Shown here: piece by piece, positions 7,011 to 14,504 of the stretch
Layout: the number at the start of each line of letters is the position of its first letter
Position numbering within the stretch: the stretch's first letter is position 1
Assembly (NCBI GenBank): GCA_025458585.1
Contig: JALOSD010000085.1
Coordinates: 1 to 14,504 of the forward strand
Direction of reading: 5' to 3'
Length of the DNA: 14,504 bases
From: Burkholderiaceae bacterium
GTDB lineage: Bacteria > Pseudomonadota > Gammaproteobacteria > Burkholderiales > Burkholderiaceae_C
The notes under the pieces: generated by a model
Database searches by the model: none
What the model was told of the DNA's origin: nothing
What the model saw: the letters and a program-made list of their open reading frames with translations, nothing else
Program-made: the position numbers and the translations under genes

Positions 7011-8633
7011 ATGCACGCGACGATGATGCGCTTGCCGCTGTCGCTCAACCACCTGATGGAGCGCGCTGGCACGCTGTTCAGGGACAACACGCTCGTCAGC
7101 CGCCGGCCCGACAAGAGCCTCGTCACGCACACCTACGGCCAGTGGCACCGCCGCACGCGTGCGCTGGCCAGCGCGCTGCAGCGCCTGGGGCTGAAGAAGG
7201 GCGAGCGCGTCGCGACGCTGTGCTGGAACCACCACGCGCACCTCGAGTGCTACTTCGGCATTCCGGCCGCCGGCGGCGTGATGCACACGCTGAACCTGCG
7301 CCTGGCGCCCGACGAGATCGGCTACATCGCGGGCGACGCTGCCGACCGCTTCCTGATCGTCGACGACGTGCTGCTGCCGCTGTACCGCCAGTTCGCCGAC
7401 CGGCACGCCTTCGAGCGCGTGATCGTGTTTCCGTTCTCCGGTGCGCCGGTGCCGCCGGGCTTCGACGACTACGAGGCCTTGCTCGCGCAGGCCGACCCCG
7501 ACGGCTTGGCCTACGTCGAGCACGCCGAGGACGACCCGGTGGCGATGTGCTACACGTCGGGCACCACCGGGCGCAGCAAGGGCGTCGTCTACTCGCACCG
7601 CTCGACGATCCTGCACACGCTCGTCGCGAGCCTGGCCGACTACTGGGGCCTCAAGGGCACCGACGTCGTGCTGCCGGTCACGCCGATGTTCCACGCCAAC
7701 AGCTGGGGCATCCCGTACGGCTGCGTGATGATGGGCGTGAAGATGGTCTTCCCCGGGCCGCACCTGCACCCGGACGACCTGCTCGACCTGATACGGCTCG
7801 AACCGCCGACGCTCGCGCTCGGCGTGCCGACGATCTGGCTCACGCTGATCCAGGCCTACGAACGCGGGCTCGTCGAGCAGCCCGGTCGCTGGACACTGCC
7901 GCAGGGCATGCGCTCGCTCGTCGGCGGTGCCGCGGTGCCCGAAAGCCTGATCCGCGCCTTCGCACGCCACGGCATCTGGATCCTGCAGGGCTGGGGCATG
8001 ACGGAGACCTCGCCGGTGTGCACGATCTCGTACCCGACGGCGTCGCTGAAGGGCGCGAGCGACGACGAGCGCTTCCGCCGCGCCGCGATGGCCGGCGTGC
8101 CGGTGCCACTGGTCGAGCTGCGCGTGCGGGGCGACGACGGCGCCGACGCGCCGCACGACGGCCGCTCGATGGGCGAGATCCAGGTGCGCGGGCCGTTCAT
8201 CACCGGCGGCTACCACGGCGCCGGCTCGCCGCCCGACAAGTTCAGCGCCGACGGCTGGCTGCGCACCGGCGACGTCGCGACGATGGACGAACTCGGCTTC
8301 GTGCGCATCACCGACCGCACGAAGGACCTGATCAAGTCCGGCGGCGAGTGGATCAGCAGCGTCGACCTCGAGAACGCGCTGATGGCGCACCCGGCGGTGG
8401 CCGAAGCGGCCGTGATCGCGGTGCCCGACGAGAAGTGGGGCGAGCGGCCGCTGGCGTGTGTCGCCTTCAGGCCCGGCCAGCAGGCCGACGCCGCCGCGCT
8501 CGGCGCGCACCTGCTCGCCCACGGCTTCGCGAAGTGGCAGCTGCCGGACCGCTACGAGACGGTCGACGCGATCCCGCGCACGTCGACCGGCAAGTTCTGG
8601 AAGCTCGAGCTGCGCCGGCGCTTCCCGCGCTGA
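7011..8633 (+). CDS. Fatty-acid/acyl-CoA ligase (AMP-forming, AlkK / 3-methylthiopropionyl-CoA ligase type)
   Basis: 540 residues of the ANL adenylating superfamily. The P-loop Y-T-S-G-T-T-G-R-S-K-G is at 181-191, the A5 motif W-G-M-T-E-T at 328-333, the A7 aspartate in G-W-L-R-T-G-D-V-A and the hinge motif D-R-T-K-D-L-I-K-S-G-G-E-W follow. The catalytic lysine Lys528 sits in R-T-S-T-G-K near the C-terminus. The enzyme activates a carboxylic acid with ATP to an acyl-adenylate and then transfers it to CoA. Overall sequence is closest in style to medium-chain AlkK and DmdB (3-methylthiopropionyl-CoA ligase) proteins; substrate not determinable from sequence. The ATG at 7011 has an AGGAG ribosome binding site 8 bases upstream. 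It lies 70 bases after the acetyltransferase and converges on dabA, with which it shares a terminator hairpin. Confidence 0.93.
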   Translation: MHATMMRLPLSLNHLMERAGTLFRDNTLVSRRPDKSLVTHTYGQWHRRTRALASALQRLGLKKGERVATLCWNHHAHLECYFGIPAAGGVMHTLNLRLAPDEIGYIAGDAADRFLIVDDVLLPLYRQFADRHAFERVIVFPFSGAPVPPGFDDYEALLAQADPDGLAYVEHAEDDPVAMCYTSGTTGRSKGVVYSHRSTILHTLVASLADYWGLKGTDVVLPVTPMFHANSWGIPYGCVMMGVKMVFPGPHLHPDDLLDLIRLEPPTLALGVPTIWLTLIQAYERGLVEQPGRWTLPQGMRSLVGGAAVPESLIRAFARHGIWILQGWGMTETSPVCTISYPTASLKGASDDERFRRAAMAGVPVPLVELRVRGDDGADAPHDGRSMGEIQVRGPFITGGYHGAGSPPDKFSADGWLRTGDVATMDELGFVRITDRTKDLIKSGGEWISSVDLENALMAHPAVAEAAVIAVPDEKWGERPLACVAFRPGQQADAAALGAHLLAHGFAKWQLPDRYETVDAIPRTSTGKFWKLELRRRFPR

Positions 8634-8659
8634 TCCCGCGGCCGCGGCCTCGGGATCAG
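8630..8659. terminator. Bidirectional terminator hairpin shared by acyl-CoA ligase and dabA
   Basis: Arms ctgatcccg (8630-8638) and cgggatcag (8651-8659) are perfect reverse complements around a 12-base GC-rich loop that can pair further. The left arm contains the ligase stop TGA (8631-8633) and the right arm the dabA stop TGA (8658-8656, minus strand). The convergent genes thus end inside one symmetric hairpin only 22 bases apart. No T-tract is present on either side, so it may rely on Rho or act mainly as an mRNA 3'-end stabiliser. Confidence 0.6.
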
Positions 8660-10933
8660 GCCGTCGCGTGCTCCCAGCCGCCGCCCGGGCGGCGGCGGTG
8701 GAACGTCGGCACCGCGTCGCCCTCGATCGCGAGCAGGTTCAGCCAGCCGTGGTCGACGAGGCGTTGCACCGTCTCGTGCGCAGCGATCACGCCGTCGATC
8801 GCGTCGCGCGGCGCCTCGACGAACACGCTCAGCCGCCGCGGCGTGTGGCGCAGGCGCTCGCCGTCGTGCACCGACTGCCACGGCAGCCCGATGCGCAGGT
8901 CGCCGCCGTTGCCCTCGAACACGCCGACGCCGCCGCCGACGACGTTGTGAAGCAGCTTGTTGCCGGCCCCCTGGCGCTGCGGGTCGACGCTCGAGGCGAG
9001 GTACTGCAGGTTGATCCAGTGCGCCACGACCACCGGGGCGGTCAGGATCAGTGTCAGCACGCCGCGGTCGGCGTCGAGCCGGTGGTCGTAGTCGTGCAGG
9101 AACACGCGCCCGCCCAGGTTCGCGCCCTGCGTGCGCGCGCGCGGCGCGGCGACGAAGGCGGCGTTGTCGGCCAGCGCCCATTCGGGGCGCGTCTCGGCCC
9201 AGTGCGTCGCGCGCTCGCGCAGCCGCGCGAGCAGCTGCGGCGCCGGCATCGAGGGCAGGCCCAGCCCCGGGGCTCGCTCGGCGCGCGCGGCGTCGCCGGC
9301 GGCGGCGAGCGCGCGGCGCAGGTCGTCGAGCGCGCCGGTGTGCGACACCGGTAGCGTGTCGGTGTCGTAGAGGCGTACTTCGTCCGTTGTCGTGTTGTGC
9401 AGCCCGGCGACGAACCAGGTGCCATCGGAGATCGCGACGCCGCGCTTTGCGAGCGCCACGCGCACCGCGGCGTCGTTGAGCAGCGCGGCGAGCGCGCGCG
9501 CGTTGACCTCGCCGCTGCGCCCGCCGCAGGCGCCGCAGTCCAGGCCCGCGGCATGCGCGTTGTTCGCGCTCTGGCCGCCGTGGCCGCACAGCAGCACGAG
9601 CGGCGCGAAGCCGCCTGCCATGCCGACCATCCCCATCGCGCGCAGCACGCCGAGCGCGAGGCCCGCGCCGGCCTCGGCGTCGAGGTCGAGGCGCGGGCAC
9701 ACGGTGCGTGCCTCGTCGCGCGTCAGGCCCGCGTGCGCCCAGTCGGGCTCGCCATCGCCGCCGGGCAGGCTCGCGCGCAGCAGCGCACCGGCGTAGAGCG
9801 CGCCGCACGCCTCGACGAACGAGAAGCCGGTGGCCGGCGTGCCGCGCCAGCCGTCCCACGACGCGCTGGCCGCAAGCCGCGCGCGGCGCCGCGCGGCGAG
9901 CGCCTGCGCGAGCGAGCAGCCCGGGCAGCTGTGGCTGGCGCCATTCGGTGCCGAGCGGCCGGTGGTCGATCGGCAGGCCGAAGAAGCCGGCGAAGCCGCG
10001 CGTCGCGATCGTCGGCGCCACGCTTTCGAGCGCGCGGCGGAACACCTCGCTGCGCACGTCGATGCAGAACACGGCCTGCACGCTCGGCGTGGCGGCGGCC
10101 GCCGGGGCGGGGCGCGACATCGCGCCGATCAGCTCGGCCTGCAGCTGCCGCTCCTTCGCGTGCAGGCGCTCCCAGCCGGCGTGCTGGCGCGCGCGCTCGG
10201 CGGCGATCGCGGCGTCGACCGACGCCCAGCCCTGCGCCCACTCGTGCACCGTCGCCGCCGGCAGCGCGTCGGCGAGCAGCGTGTCCCACGCGGCGCGGAT
10301 CGCAAGCAGCTCGGTCAGGCGCGCGTCGTCGCCGCCGGCAAGGCGCGCCTGCCAGCGCTGCCACGCGCAGGCGGCGGCCCACCCGTTGAGGTCGAGCAGC
10401 CAGGCCGTCAGGCACGGCACATACGCGTCGCCGGGCACGCCGAGGCGCTCGAGCGCGTGGCCGACGGCGGCCATCGGGTCGCGCGGCAGGCGTTCGATTG
10501 CGGCCAGCGCCGCTTGGCGGCCCTGTGGCCAGTCGATGCCGCGGTCGGCGGCCAGCCGCACGAGCCAGGTGCGGTACAGGCCGGCGTCGTCGCCGCCGTC
10601 ACCGACCGTGGGCAGGTGCCAGCGCGCCTGCCCGGCGTCGAAGTGCGCGGCGCAGTGCTGGCTGATCTGGTGCACGACGAGGTCGCGCCGGCCGGCGAGG
10701 TCGGCGAGCAGCGCGCGCCGCGGCACCGTCACGTCGGGCAGCAGCTTCATGCCCGCGAGCACGCCGACGGCGGCGGCGGCCTCCTCGATCGGCTGGTCGA
10801 TCCAGCCCCAGTGCGGGTTGACGGCGATGAAGCGGTCGAGCGGCCAGCTCGGTGCGATGCGGTCGCAGGCCTGCGCGACGGCGTCGGCGAGCGCGTGGGC
10901 CTGGTGGTCGGCGAGGTGCAGGGGGGCGTTCAT
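8656..10933 (-). pseudogene. dabA: DabA, beta-CA-like subunit of the DAB inorganic-carbon pump (UPF0753/DUF2309), frameshifted
   Basis: DabA pairs with membrane DabB to convert CO2 to bicarbonate at the cytoplasmic face, driven by an ion gradient. The first frame (from ATG 10933) gives 341 good residues, including F-C-I-D-V-R-S-E with predicted zinc ligands Cys290 and Asp292. It then breaks in a tandem CTCG-CTCG (9909-9916). The frame shifted by one base continues to the TGA at 8656 and carries L-C-G-H-G-G and G-L-D-C-G-A-C-G-G. Removing one CTCG gives 757 residues with His450 and Cys465, whose 15-residue spacing equals that of H524/C539 in Halothiobacillus neapolitanus DabA. No other defect was seen, so the break is either a very recent mutation or a sequencing error. 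The start overlaps the dabB stop (ATGA). Without repair the product would lack half of the zinc site. Confidence 0.88.
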
Positions 10934-12450
10934 CAGCGGGCTCCGGCGAGGGTGGACGACAGGGGTTGGGCGGCGGCGGGCTCGTCGGGCACCGGCCAGC
11001 GCGCGAGCAGCGCGCGGCTCACGCGCTCGTCGACGTAGAAGCCGCCGTAGGCCCATGGATACAGCCGGCGCACGGCGTGCCAGCCGGGCCGCAGCGCGAC
11101 GGCAGCCTGCAGCGCGAACATCGCGAGCAGCGCGGCCGCGACGACGGCGACCAGCGTCAGCGGCACCGCGAACGTCGCCGGCACGACGAGCCACGACGCC
11201 ACCGCGTGGCCGGCGAACCAGCCGAGCGCGACCGCGAGCGCGGCGCCGAGCCGGCCCGACGCGGCCAGCGGCACCAGCGCCAGGCCGAGCACCGCGCCGG
11301 CGAGTGCCGCGGCCGCCGTCGCGAGCGCGCCGCTGGCGACACCGGCGCCGACGATCAGCGCCGGCACCGCGACCGCCGCCAGCGCCCAGCGGCTCGCCGA
11401 CGGCGTGGCCGCCGGCGCCAGCCGCAGCGCCTGCTGCCGCTGTACGACGCCACCGGCGGCGAGGAAGGCGTGCGCCTTGTACAGCGAGTGCGCGACCAGG
11501 TGCAGCAGCGCCATCGCCGGCAGCCCGAGCGCGACCTGCAGCAGCATGAAGCCCATCTGCGCGACGGTCGACCAGGCGAGCGCGACCTTGATGCTGATGC
11601 GCGTGCCCATCACGAGCGTGGCCGCGACCACGGTCGCCGTCGCCACCGCGGCGAGCAGCACGAGCGCCAGCGGCGCGTCGGCGAGCATCGGCGCGAAGCG
11701 GATCAGCACGAAGCCGCCGAGGTTGACGACGCCCGCATGCAGCAGCGCCGACACCGGCGTGGGCGCCTCCATGACCTGGATCAGCCAGCCGTGCAGCGGG
11801 AACTGCGCGCACTTGAGCAGAGCCGTGACGACGAGCAGCGCGAGGCCGGCCTGCGCCAGCGGCGGCACGCCCTGCTCGGCGGCGAGCGCGAGCATCGCGT
11901 CGAGCGACAGCGTGCCGAAGGCGCTGCCGAGCAGCGCGACCGCGCCGAGCAAAGCGGCGTCGCCGGCTCGCGCCGACAGGAACTTCTTGTGCGCCGCCAG
12001 CCGCGCCGCCGGGCGTTCGACGTAGAAGCGCAGCAGCCGGTGCAGCGTCAGGCTGGTGCCGATCCACGCCGCCGCGAGCAGCAGCAGGTGGTCGGCCGCG
12101 AGCACGAGCGAGACGGCCGCCAGCGTCAGCGCGAGCAGCCGCAGGTAGCGGCGCTCGTTCGCCTCGCCCTGCAGGTAGCGGTGCGAGTAGCGCACGATGA
12201 CCCAGCCGACGAAGCCGACGAGCAGCGCGACGACGGCGCCGGGCGTGTCGAGCCGCAGTCCGAAGCCGGCGAGCGGCCCGCCGGCGAGCACGGCGACGAG
12301 CGCCGCCGCGGCGGCCAGCGTGGCGCCGAGCGCGGCGCCTTCGGCGCGTCGCCAGGCCGTGTCACGGGCGCCGGCGCCGGCGAGGGCGGCCGCGAGGGCG
12401 TGCAGCAGCACGGGCAGGGCGGGCAGGAGGAGAAGGGCAGGTGTGTTCAT
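10933..12450 (-). CDS. dabB: DabB, NuoL-like membrane subunit of the DAB inorganic-carbon pump
   Basis: 505 residues, almost entirely hydrophobic helices, of the proton-conducting antiporter family (NuoL/MrpA-like, Proton_antipo_M). Signature segments are L-L-K-C-A-Q-F-P-L-H-G-W (211-222, with Lys213), M-E-A-P-T-P-V-S-A-L-L-H-A-G (227-240) and H-L-V-A-H-S-L-Y-K-A-H-A-F-L (317-330, with Lys325), which hold the ion-pathway lysines and histidines. The protein lies in the inner membrane and is thought to couple cation flux to the CO2 hydration done by DabA. A stand-alone NuoL-like gene directly followed by a UPF0753 gene is the diagnostic DAB arrangement; it is not part of a Nuo or Mrp cluster. 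The ATG at 12450 is preferred over an in-frame TTG at 12492, since it begins directly with the first hydrophobic helix, but no Shine-Dalgarno is seen. The stop overlaps the dabA ATG. Confidence 0.92.
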   Translation of the reverse strand: MNTPALLLLPALPVLLHALAAALAGAGARDTAWRRAEGAALGATLAAAAALVAVLAGGPLAGFGLRLDTPGAVVALLVGFVGWVIVRYSHRYLQGEANERRYLRLLALTLAAVSLVLAADHLLLLAAAWIGTSLTLHRLLRFYVERPAARLAAHKKFLSARAGDAALLGAVALLGSAFGTLSLDAMLALAAEQGVPPLAQAGLALLVVTALLKCAQFPLHGWLIQVMEAPTPVSALLHAGVVNLGGFVLIRFAPMLADAPLALVLLAAVATATVVAATLVMGTRISIKVALAWSTVAQMGFMLLQVALGLPAMALLHLVAHSLYKAHAFLAAGGVVQRQQALRLAPAATPSASRWALAAVAVPALIVGAGVASGALATAAAALAGAVLGLALVPLAASGRLGAALAVALGWFAGHAVASWLVVPATFAVPLTLVAVVAAALLAMFALQAAVALRPGWHAVRRLYPWAYGGFYVDERVSRALLARWPVPDEPAAAQPLSSTLAGAR

Positions 12451-12524
12451 GGCCGCGATGGTGGCGGCCCGACGGCCATCTGTAAAATTCAATGTTCATC
12501 ATGAGTTATTCTGTTTAAGAGAAC
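12451..12524. promoter_or_regulatory. AT-rich divergent dabB/lysR control region
   Basis: This 74-base intergenic region holds an AT-rich patch (about 12481-12520) that stands out sharply from the surrounding very GC-rich DNA. It contains TCATGA (12499-12504) as a palindromic core, and TGTTC (12493-12497) facing GAACA (12521-12525) as an inverted pair 23 bases apart. TATTCT (12507-12512) is a possible -10 for the regulator. LysR proteins commonly bind such divergent regions; the exact operator cannot be fixed from one sequence. Confidence 0.6.
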
Positions 12525-13433
12525 ATGGCGCGCCTGAACTACCACCACCTGCACGGCTTCTGGGCCGTCGCCAAGGAAGGCCACCTCACACGCGCGGCGC
12601 AGCGGCTGCACGTGTCGCCGTCGGCGCTGTCGACGCAGATCCACCAGCTCGAGGACGCGCTCGGCCAGCCGCTGTTCGAGCGCCAGGCGCGCACGCTGAA
12701 GCTGACCGAGGCGGGCCGCGTGGCGATGGGCTACGCCGAGTCGATCTTCGCCGCCGGCACCGAGCTGGTGTCGGTGCTGCGCGAGGGCCGCGGCCCCGGG
12801 CGTCAGGTGCTGCGCGTGGGCGCGGTGGCGACGCTGTCGCGCAACTTCCAGGAGAACTTCCTGCGCCCGCTGCTCGCGCGCGACGACGTCGAGCTGCTGC
12901 TGCAGTCCGGCGGGCTCGACGAACTGCTCAGCCGCCTGCAGGTGCACACGCTGGACCTGGTGCTGGCCAGCCAGGCGGTCGAGGGCACCGGCGACGCGCC
13001 TTGGCGCTGCCGGCGCATCGCGCGCCAGGCCGTGAGCCTGGTCGGCCCGCCCGGCGGCGACGACTTCGCGTTTCCCGACGACCTCGCGACGCGGCCGCTC
13101 GTGCTGCCGAGCCGTGCGCACGGCATCCGCGCCGGCTTCGACCTGTGGTGCGAACAGCGCGGCCTGCGCCCGAACGTGCGCGCCGAGGTCGACGACATGG
13201 CGATGCTGCGCCTGCTCGCGCGCGACGCCGGTGCGCTGGCGCTGTTGCCCACCGTCGTCGTCCAGGACGAGCTGCGCAGCGGCGCGCTGCGCGAGCTGGC
13301 CGTCGTGCCCGGGCTGCACGAGCAGTTCTACGCCATCACGGTCAAGCGCCACTTCACGCCGCCGCTGCTGAAGTCGCTGCTGGCGCAGGGCGAGGCGGTG
13401 GTGCTCGCCGCCCCGGAGCCCGCGGCACGCTGA
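12525..13433 (+). CDS. LysR-family transcriptional regulator, NhaR-like
   Basis: 302 residues, standard LysR length. The N-terminal winged helix-turn-helix (about 1-65) reads L-N-Y-H-H-L-H-G-F-W-A-V-A-K-E-G-H-L-T, close to E. coli NhaR (N-H-L-H-Y-F-W-V-V-A-K-E-G), followed by A-A-Q-R-L-H-V-S-P-S-A-L-S-T-Q-I as recognition helix. A linker helix leads to the periplasmic-binding-protein-like effector domain (about 92-295). NhaR responds to sodium and pH in E. coli; the effector here is unknown. Being divergent from dabB, 74 bases apart, it is the likely regulator of dabBA and of itself. The ATG at 12525 follows an AAGAGA-like weak ribosome binding site. The alternative of a CbbR-type regulator is less likely from the N-terminus. 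Confidence 0.92.
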   Translation: MARLNYHHLHGFWAVAKEGHLTRAAQRLHVSPSALSTQIHQLEDALGQPLFERQARTLKLTEAGRVAMGYAESIFAAGTELVSVLREGRGPGRQVLRVGAVATLSRNFQENFLRPLLARDDVELLLQSGGLDELLSRLQVHTLDLVLASQAVEGTGDAPWRCRRIARQAVSLVGPPGGDDFAFPDDLATRPLVLPSRAHGIRAGFDLWCEQRGLRPNVRAEVDDMAMLRLLARDAGALALLPTVVVQDELRSGALRELAVVPGLHEQFYAITVKRHFTPPLLKSLLAQGEAVVLAAPEPAAR

Positions 13434-13445
13434 GCGAGCATCGAC

Positions 13446-13472
13446 GGATATACAATGCACGCTTGTATATCC
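13446..13472. promoter_or_regulatory. Perfect palindromic operator/promoter of vapBC
   Basis: Arms ggatatacaa (13446-13455) and ttgtatatcc (13463-13472) are perfect reverse complements around the 7-base spacer tgcacgc, immediately upstream of the vapB ribosome binding site (AGGAG, 13473-13477). TATACA at 13449-13454 inside the left arm is a good -10 candidate. Autoregulation by binding of the VapB-VapC complex to such a palindrome is the rule for this family. The AT-rich arms differ from the surrounding GC-rich DNA. Confidence 0.8.
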
Positions 13473-13483
13473 AGGAGCCGACG

Positions 13484-13726
13484 ATGCAAGTCTCCAAGTG
13501 GGGCAACAGCCTGGCGATCCGCCTGCCCGCGGCGGTGGTCGAGGTGCTCGGGCTGAAGGAGGGCGACGACGTCGAGGTCCGCGTCGCGTCCGAGCGCAGC
13601 CTCGAGGTGAATCGCAAGCCGACCAACCGCGAGGTGCTCGAGCGGTTGCGCCAGTATCGCGGGCGCCTGCCCGCAGACTTCAAGTTCGATCGCCTGGAGG
13701 CCAACCAGCGCGGCGGTCCGACGTGA
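13484..13726 (+). CDS. vapB: VapB-type antitoxin (AbrB/MazE-like DNA-binding domain)
   Basis: 80 residues. The first 45 form a SpoVT/AbrB swapped-hairpin domain starting M-Q-V-S-K-W-G-N-S-L-A-I-R-L-P, followed by V-L-G-L-K-E-G-D-D-V-E-V. This domain dimerises and binds the operator. The C-terminal part, L-P-A-D-F-K-F-D-R-L-E-A-N-Q-R-G, is the stretch typically inserted into the PIN toxin's active-site groove to block it. The ATG at 13484 has an AGGAG ribosome binding site 6 bases upstream and follows the palindromic operator directly. The stop overlaps the toxin start as GTGA, so the antitoxin is translated first and coupled to the toxin, the usual order. This short gene is easily missed because longer frames overlap it. 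Confidence 0.92.
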   Translation: MQVSKWGNSLAIRLPAAVVEVLGLKEGDDVEVRVASERSLEVNRKPTNREVLERLRQYRGRLPADFKFDRLEANQRGGPT

Positions 13727-14126
13727 GTGACCAGCGATTCGTCGACACCAACGTCCTGCTGTACCTCATCGGCCCCGACGGCGACAAGGCCACACGCGCC
13801 GAACACATCCTGGCCGACGGTGCCTGGATAAGCGTGCAGGTGCTCAACGAGTTTGCCAACGTGGCGCGTCGCAAGCACAGCCTCGACTGGGACGAACTCG
13901 ATCACGTGCTGGAGACGATCAAGTCCTGCTGCAAGGTGGTGGCGCTCGACGAGGTCACGCACCGCCGCGGGCTCGCTGTCGCGAGGCGTTACCGGCTCTC
14001 GGTGTGTGACGCCATGATCGTCGCCGCGGCGCTGGAATTGCGCTGCACGCTGCTCTGGTCCGAAGACCTCCAGCACGGCCAGGTCATCGACGGTCTGACG
14101 GTCCTGAACCCCTTTCTTCCCGCCTG

Positions 14127-14127
<1 letters not shown>
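13723..14127 (+). CDS. vapC: VapC-type PIN-domain ribonuclease toxin
   Basis: 134 residues of PIN fold. Acidic residues that would bind Mg are Asp8 (F-V-D-T-N-V-L-L-Y), Glu43 (V-L-N-E-F-A-N-V), Asp96 (S-V-C-D-A-M-I-V-A-A-A-L) and Asp115 (W-S-E-D-L-Q-H-G), so the active site looks complete. VapC toxins cleave specific RNAs, often initiator tRNA or rRNA, and are held inactive by VapB. The start is the GTG at 13723, overlapping the vapB stop; no ATG lies close enough to give the conserved first strand. Its own stop TGA overlaps the parC ATG (TGATG, 14125-14129), making parC the next gene of the same transcript. The RNA target cannot be read from the sequence. Confidence 0.92.

Positions 14128-14504
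<377 letters not shown>

Noticed and set aside
9905..9920. Programmed ribosomal frameshift in dabA
   Set aside because: There is no slippery heptamer or downstream pseudoknot pattern, the family is not known to use frameshifting, and a tandem 4-base duplication explains the break more simply.
10936..12067. Upstream part of the dabA frame running through dabB
   Set aside because: It is arginine-rich out-of-frame translation of dabB; DabA proper starts at the ATG at 10933 that overlaps the dabB stop.
12451..12492. TTG start at 12492 for dabB
   Set aside because: It would add 14 polar residues reaching into the AT-rich promoter patch; the ATG at 12450 begins directly at the first hydrophobic helix.

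Overview
This window looks like chromosomal DNA of a very GC-rich betaproteobacterium, probably of the Burkholderiales (Rubrivivax/Leptothrix/Methylibium-like). That placement is an inference from codon usage, tight stop/start overlaps, protein flavour (BamC, DapA, ParE, ParC) and short leaders; no marker gene here fixes the genus. No tRNA, rRNA, CRISPR array or insertion sequence was seen.

Left block (1-4362, all minus strand): a run of genes reading MFS transporter -> SAM methyltransferase -> dapA -> bamC -> metallo-beta-lactamase-fold hydrolase (cut by the window edge). The dapA-bamC pair is the classical dapA/dapX(nlpB) arrangement. The MFS gene is frameshifted close to its 3' end; the restored frame ends in an ATGA overlap with the methyltransferase.

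Centre-left (4438-8633, plus strand): parE (topoisomerase IV subunit B), a GNAT acetyltransferase overlapping it by 8 bases, then a fatty-acid/3-methylthiopropionate-type acyl-CoA ligase. A perfect hairpin whose two arms carry the stop codons of the ligase and of the convergent dabA closes this block.

Centre-right (8656-13433): a DAB-type inorganic-carbon accumulation module. dabB (NuoL-like proton-translocating membrane subunit) and dabA (beta-carbonic-anhydrase-like UPF0753/DUF2309 subunit) lie on the minus strand with an ATGA overlap, and a divergent NhaR-like LysR regulator is encoded on the plus strand. Their shared 74-base intergenic region is conspicuously AT-rich. dabA is split by a frameshift at a tandem CTCG duplication, although all four predicted zinc ligands survive in the two frames.

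Right end (13434-14504, plus): a VapBC toxin-antitoxin pair with a perfect palindromic operator. Its toxin stop codon overlaps the start of parC (topoisomerase IV subunit A, cut by the window edge). parE and parC are therefore separated by about 7.7 kb, filled by the acetyltransferase, the acyl-CoA ligase, the DAB cassette with its regulator, and the toxin-antitoxin pair. The most notable observations are the parE/parC-flanked DAB module, the two frameshifts at short tandem repeats, and the apparent translational coupling of an essential topoisomerase gene to a PIN toxin.
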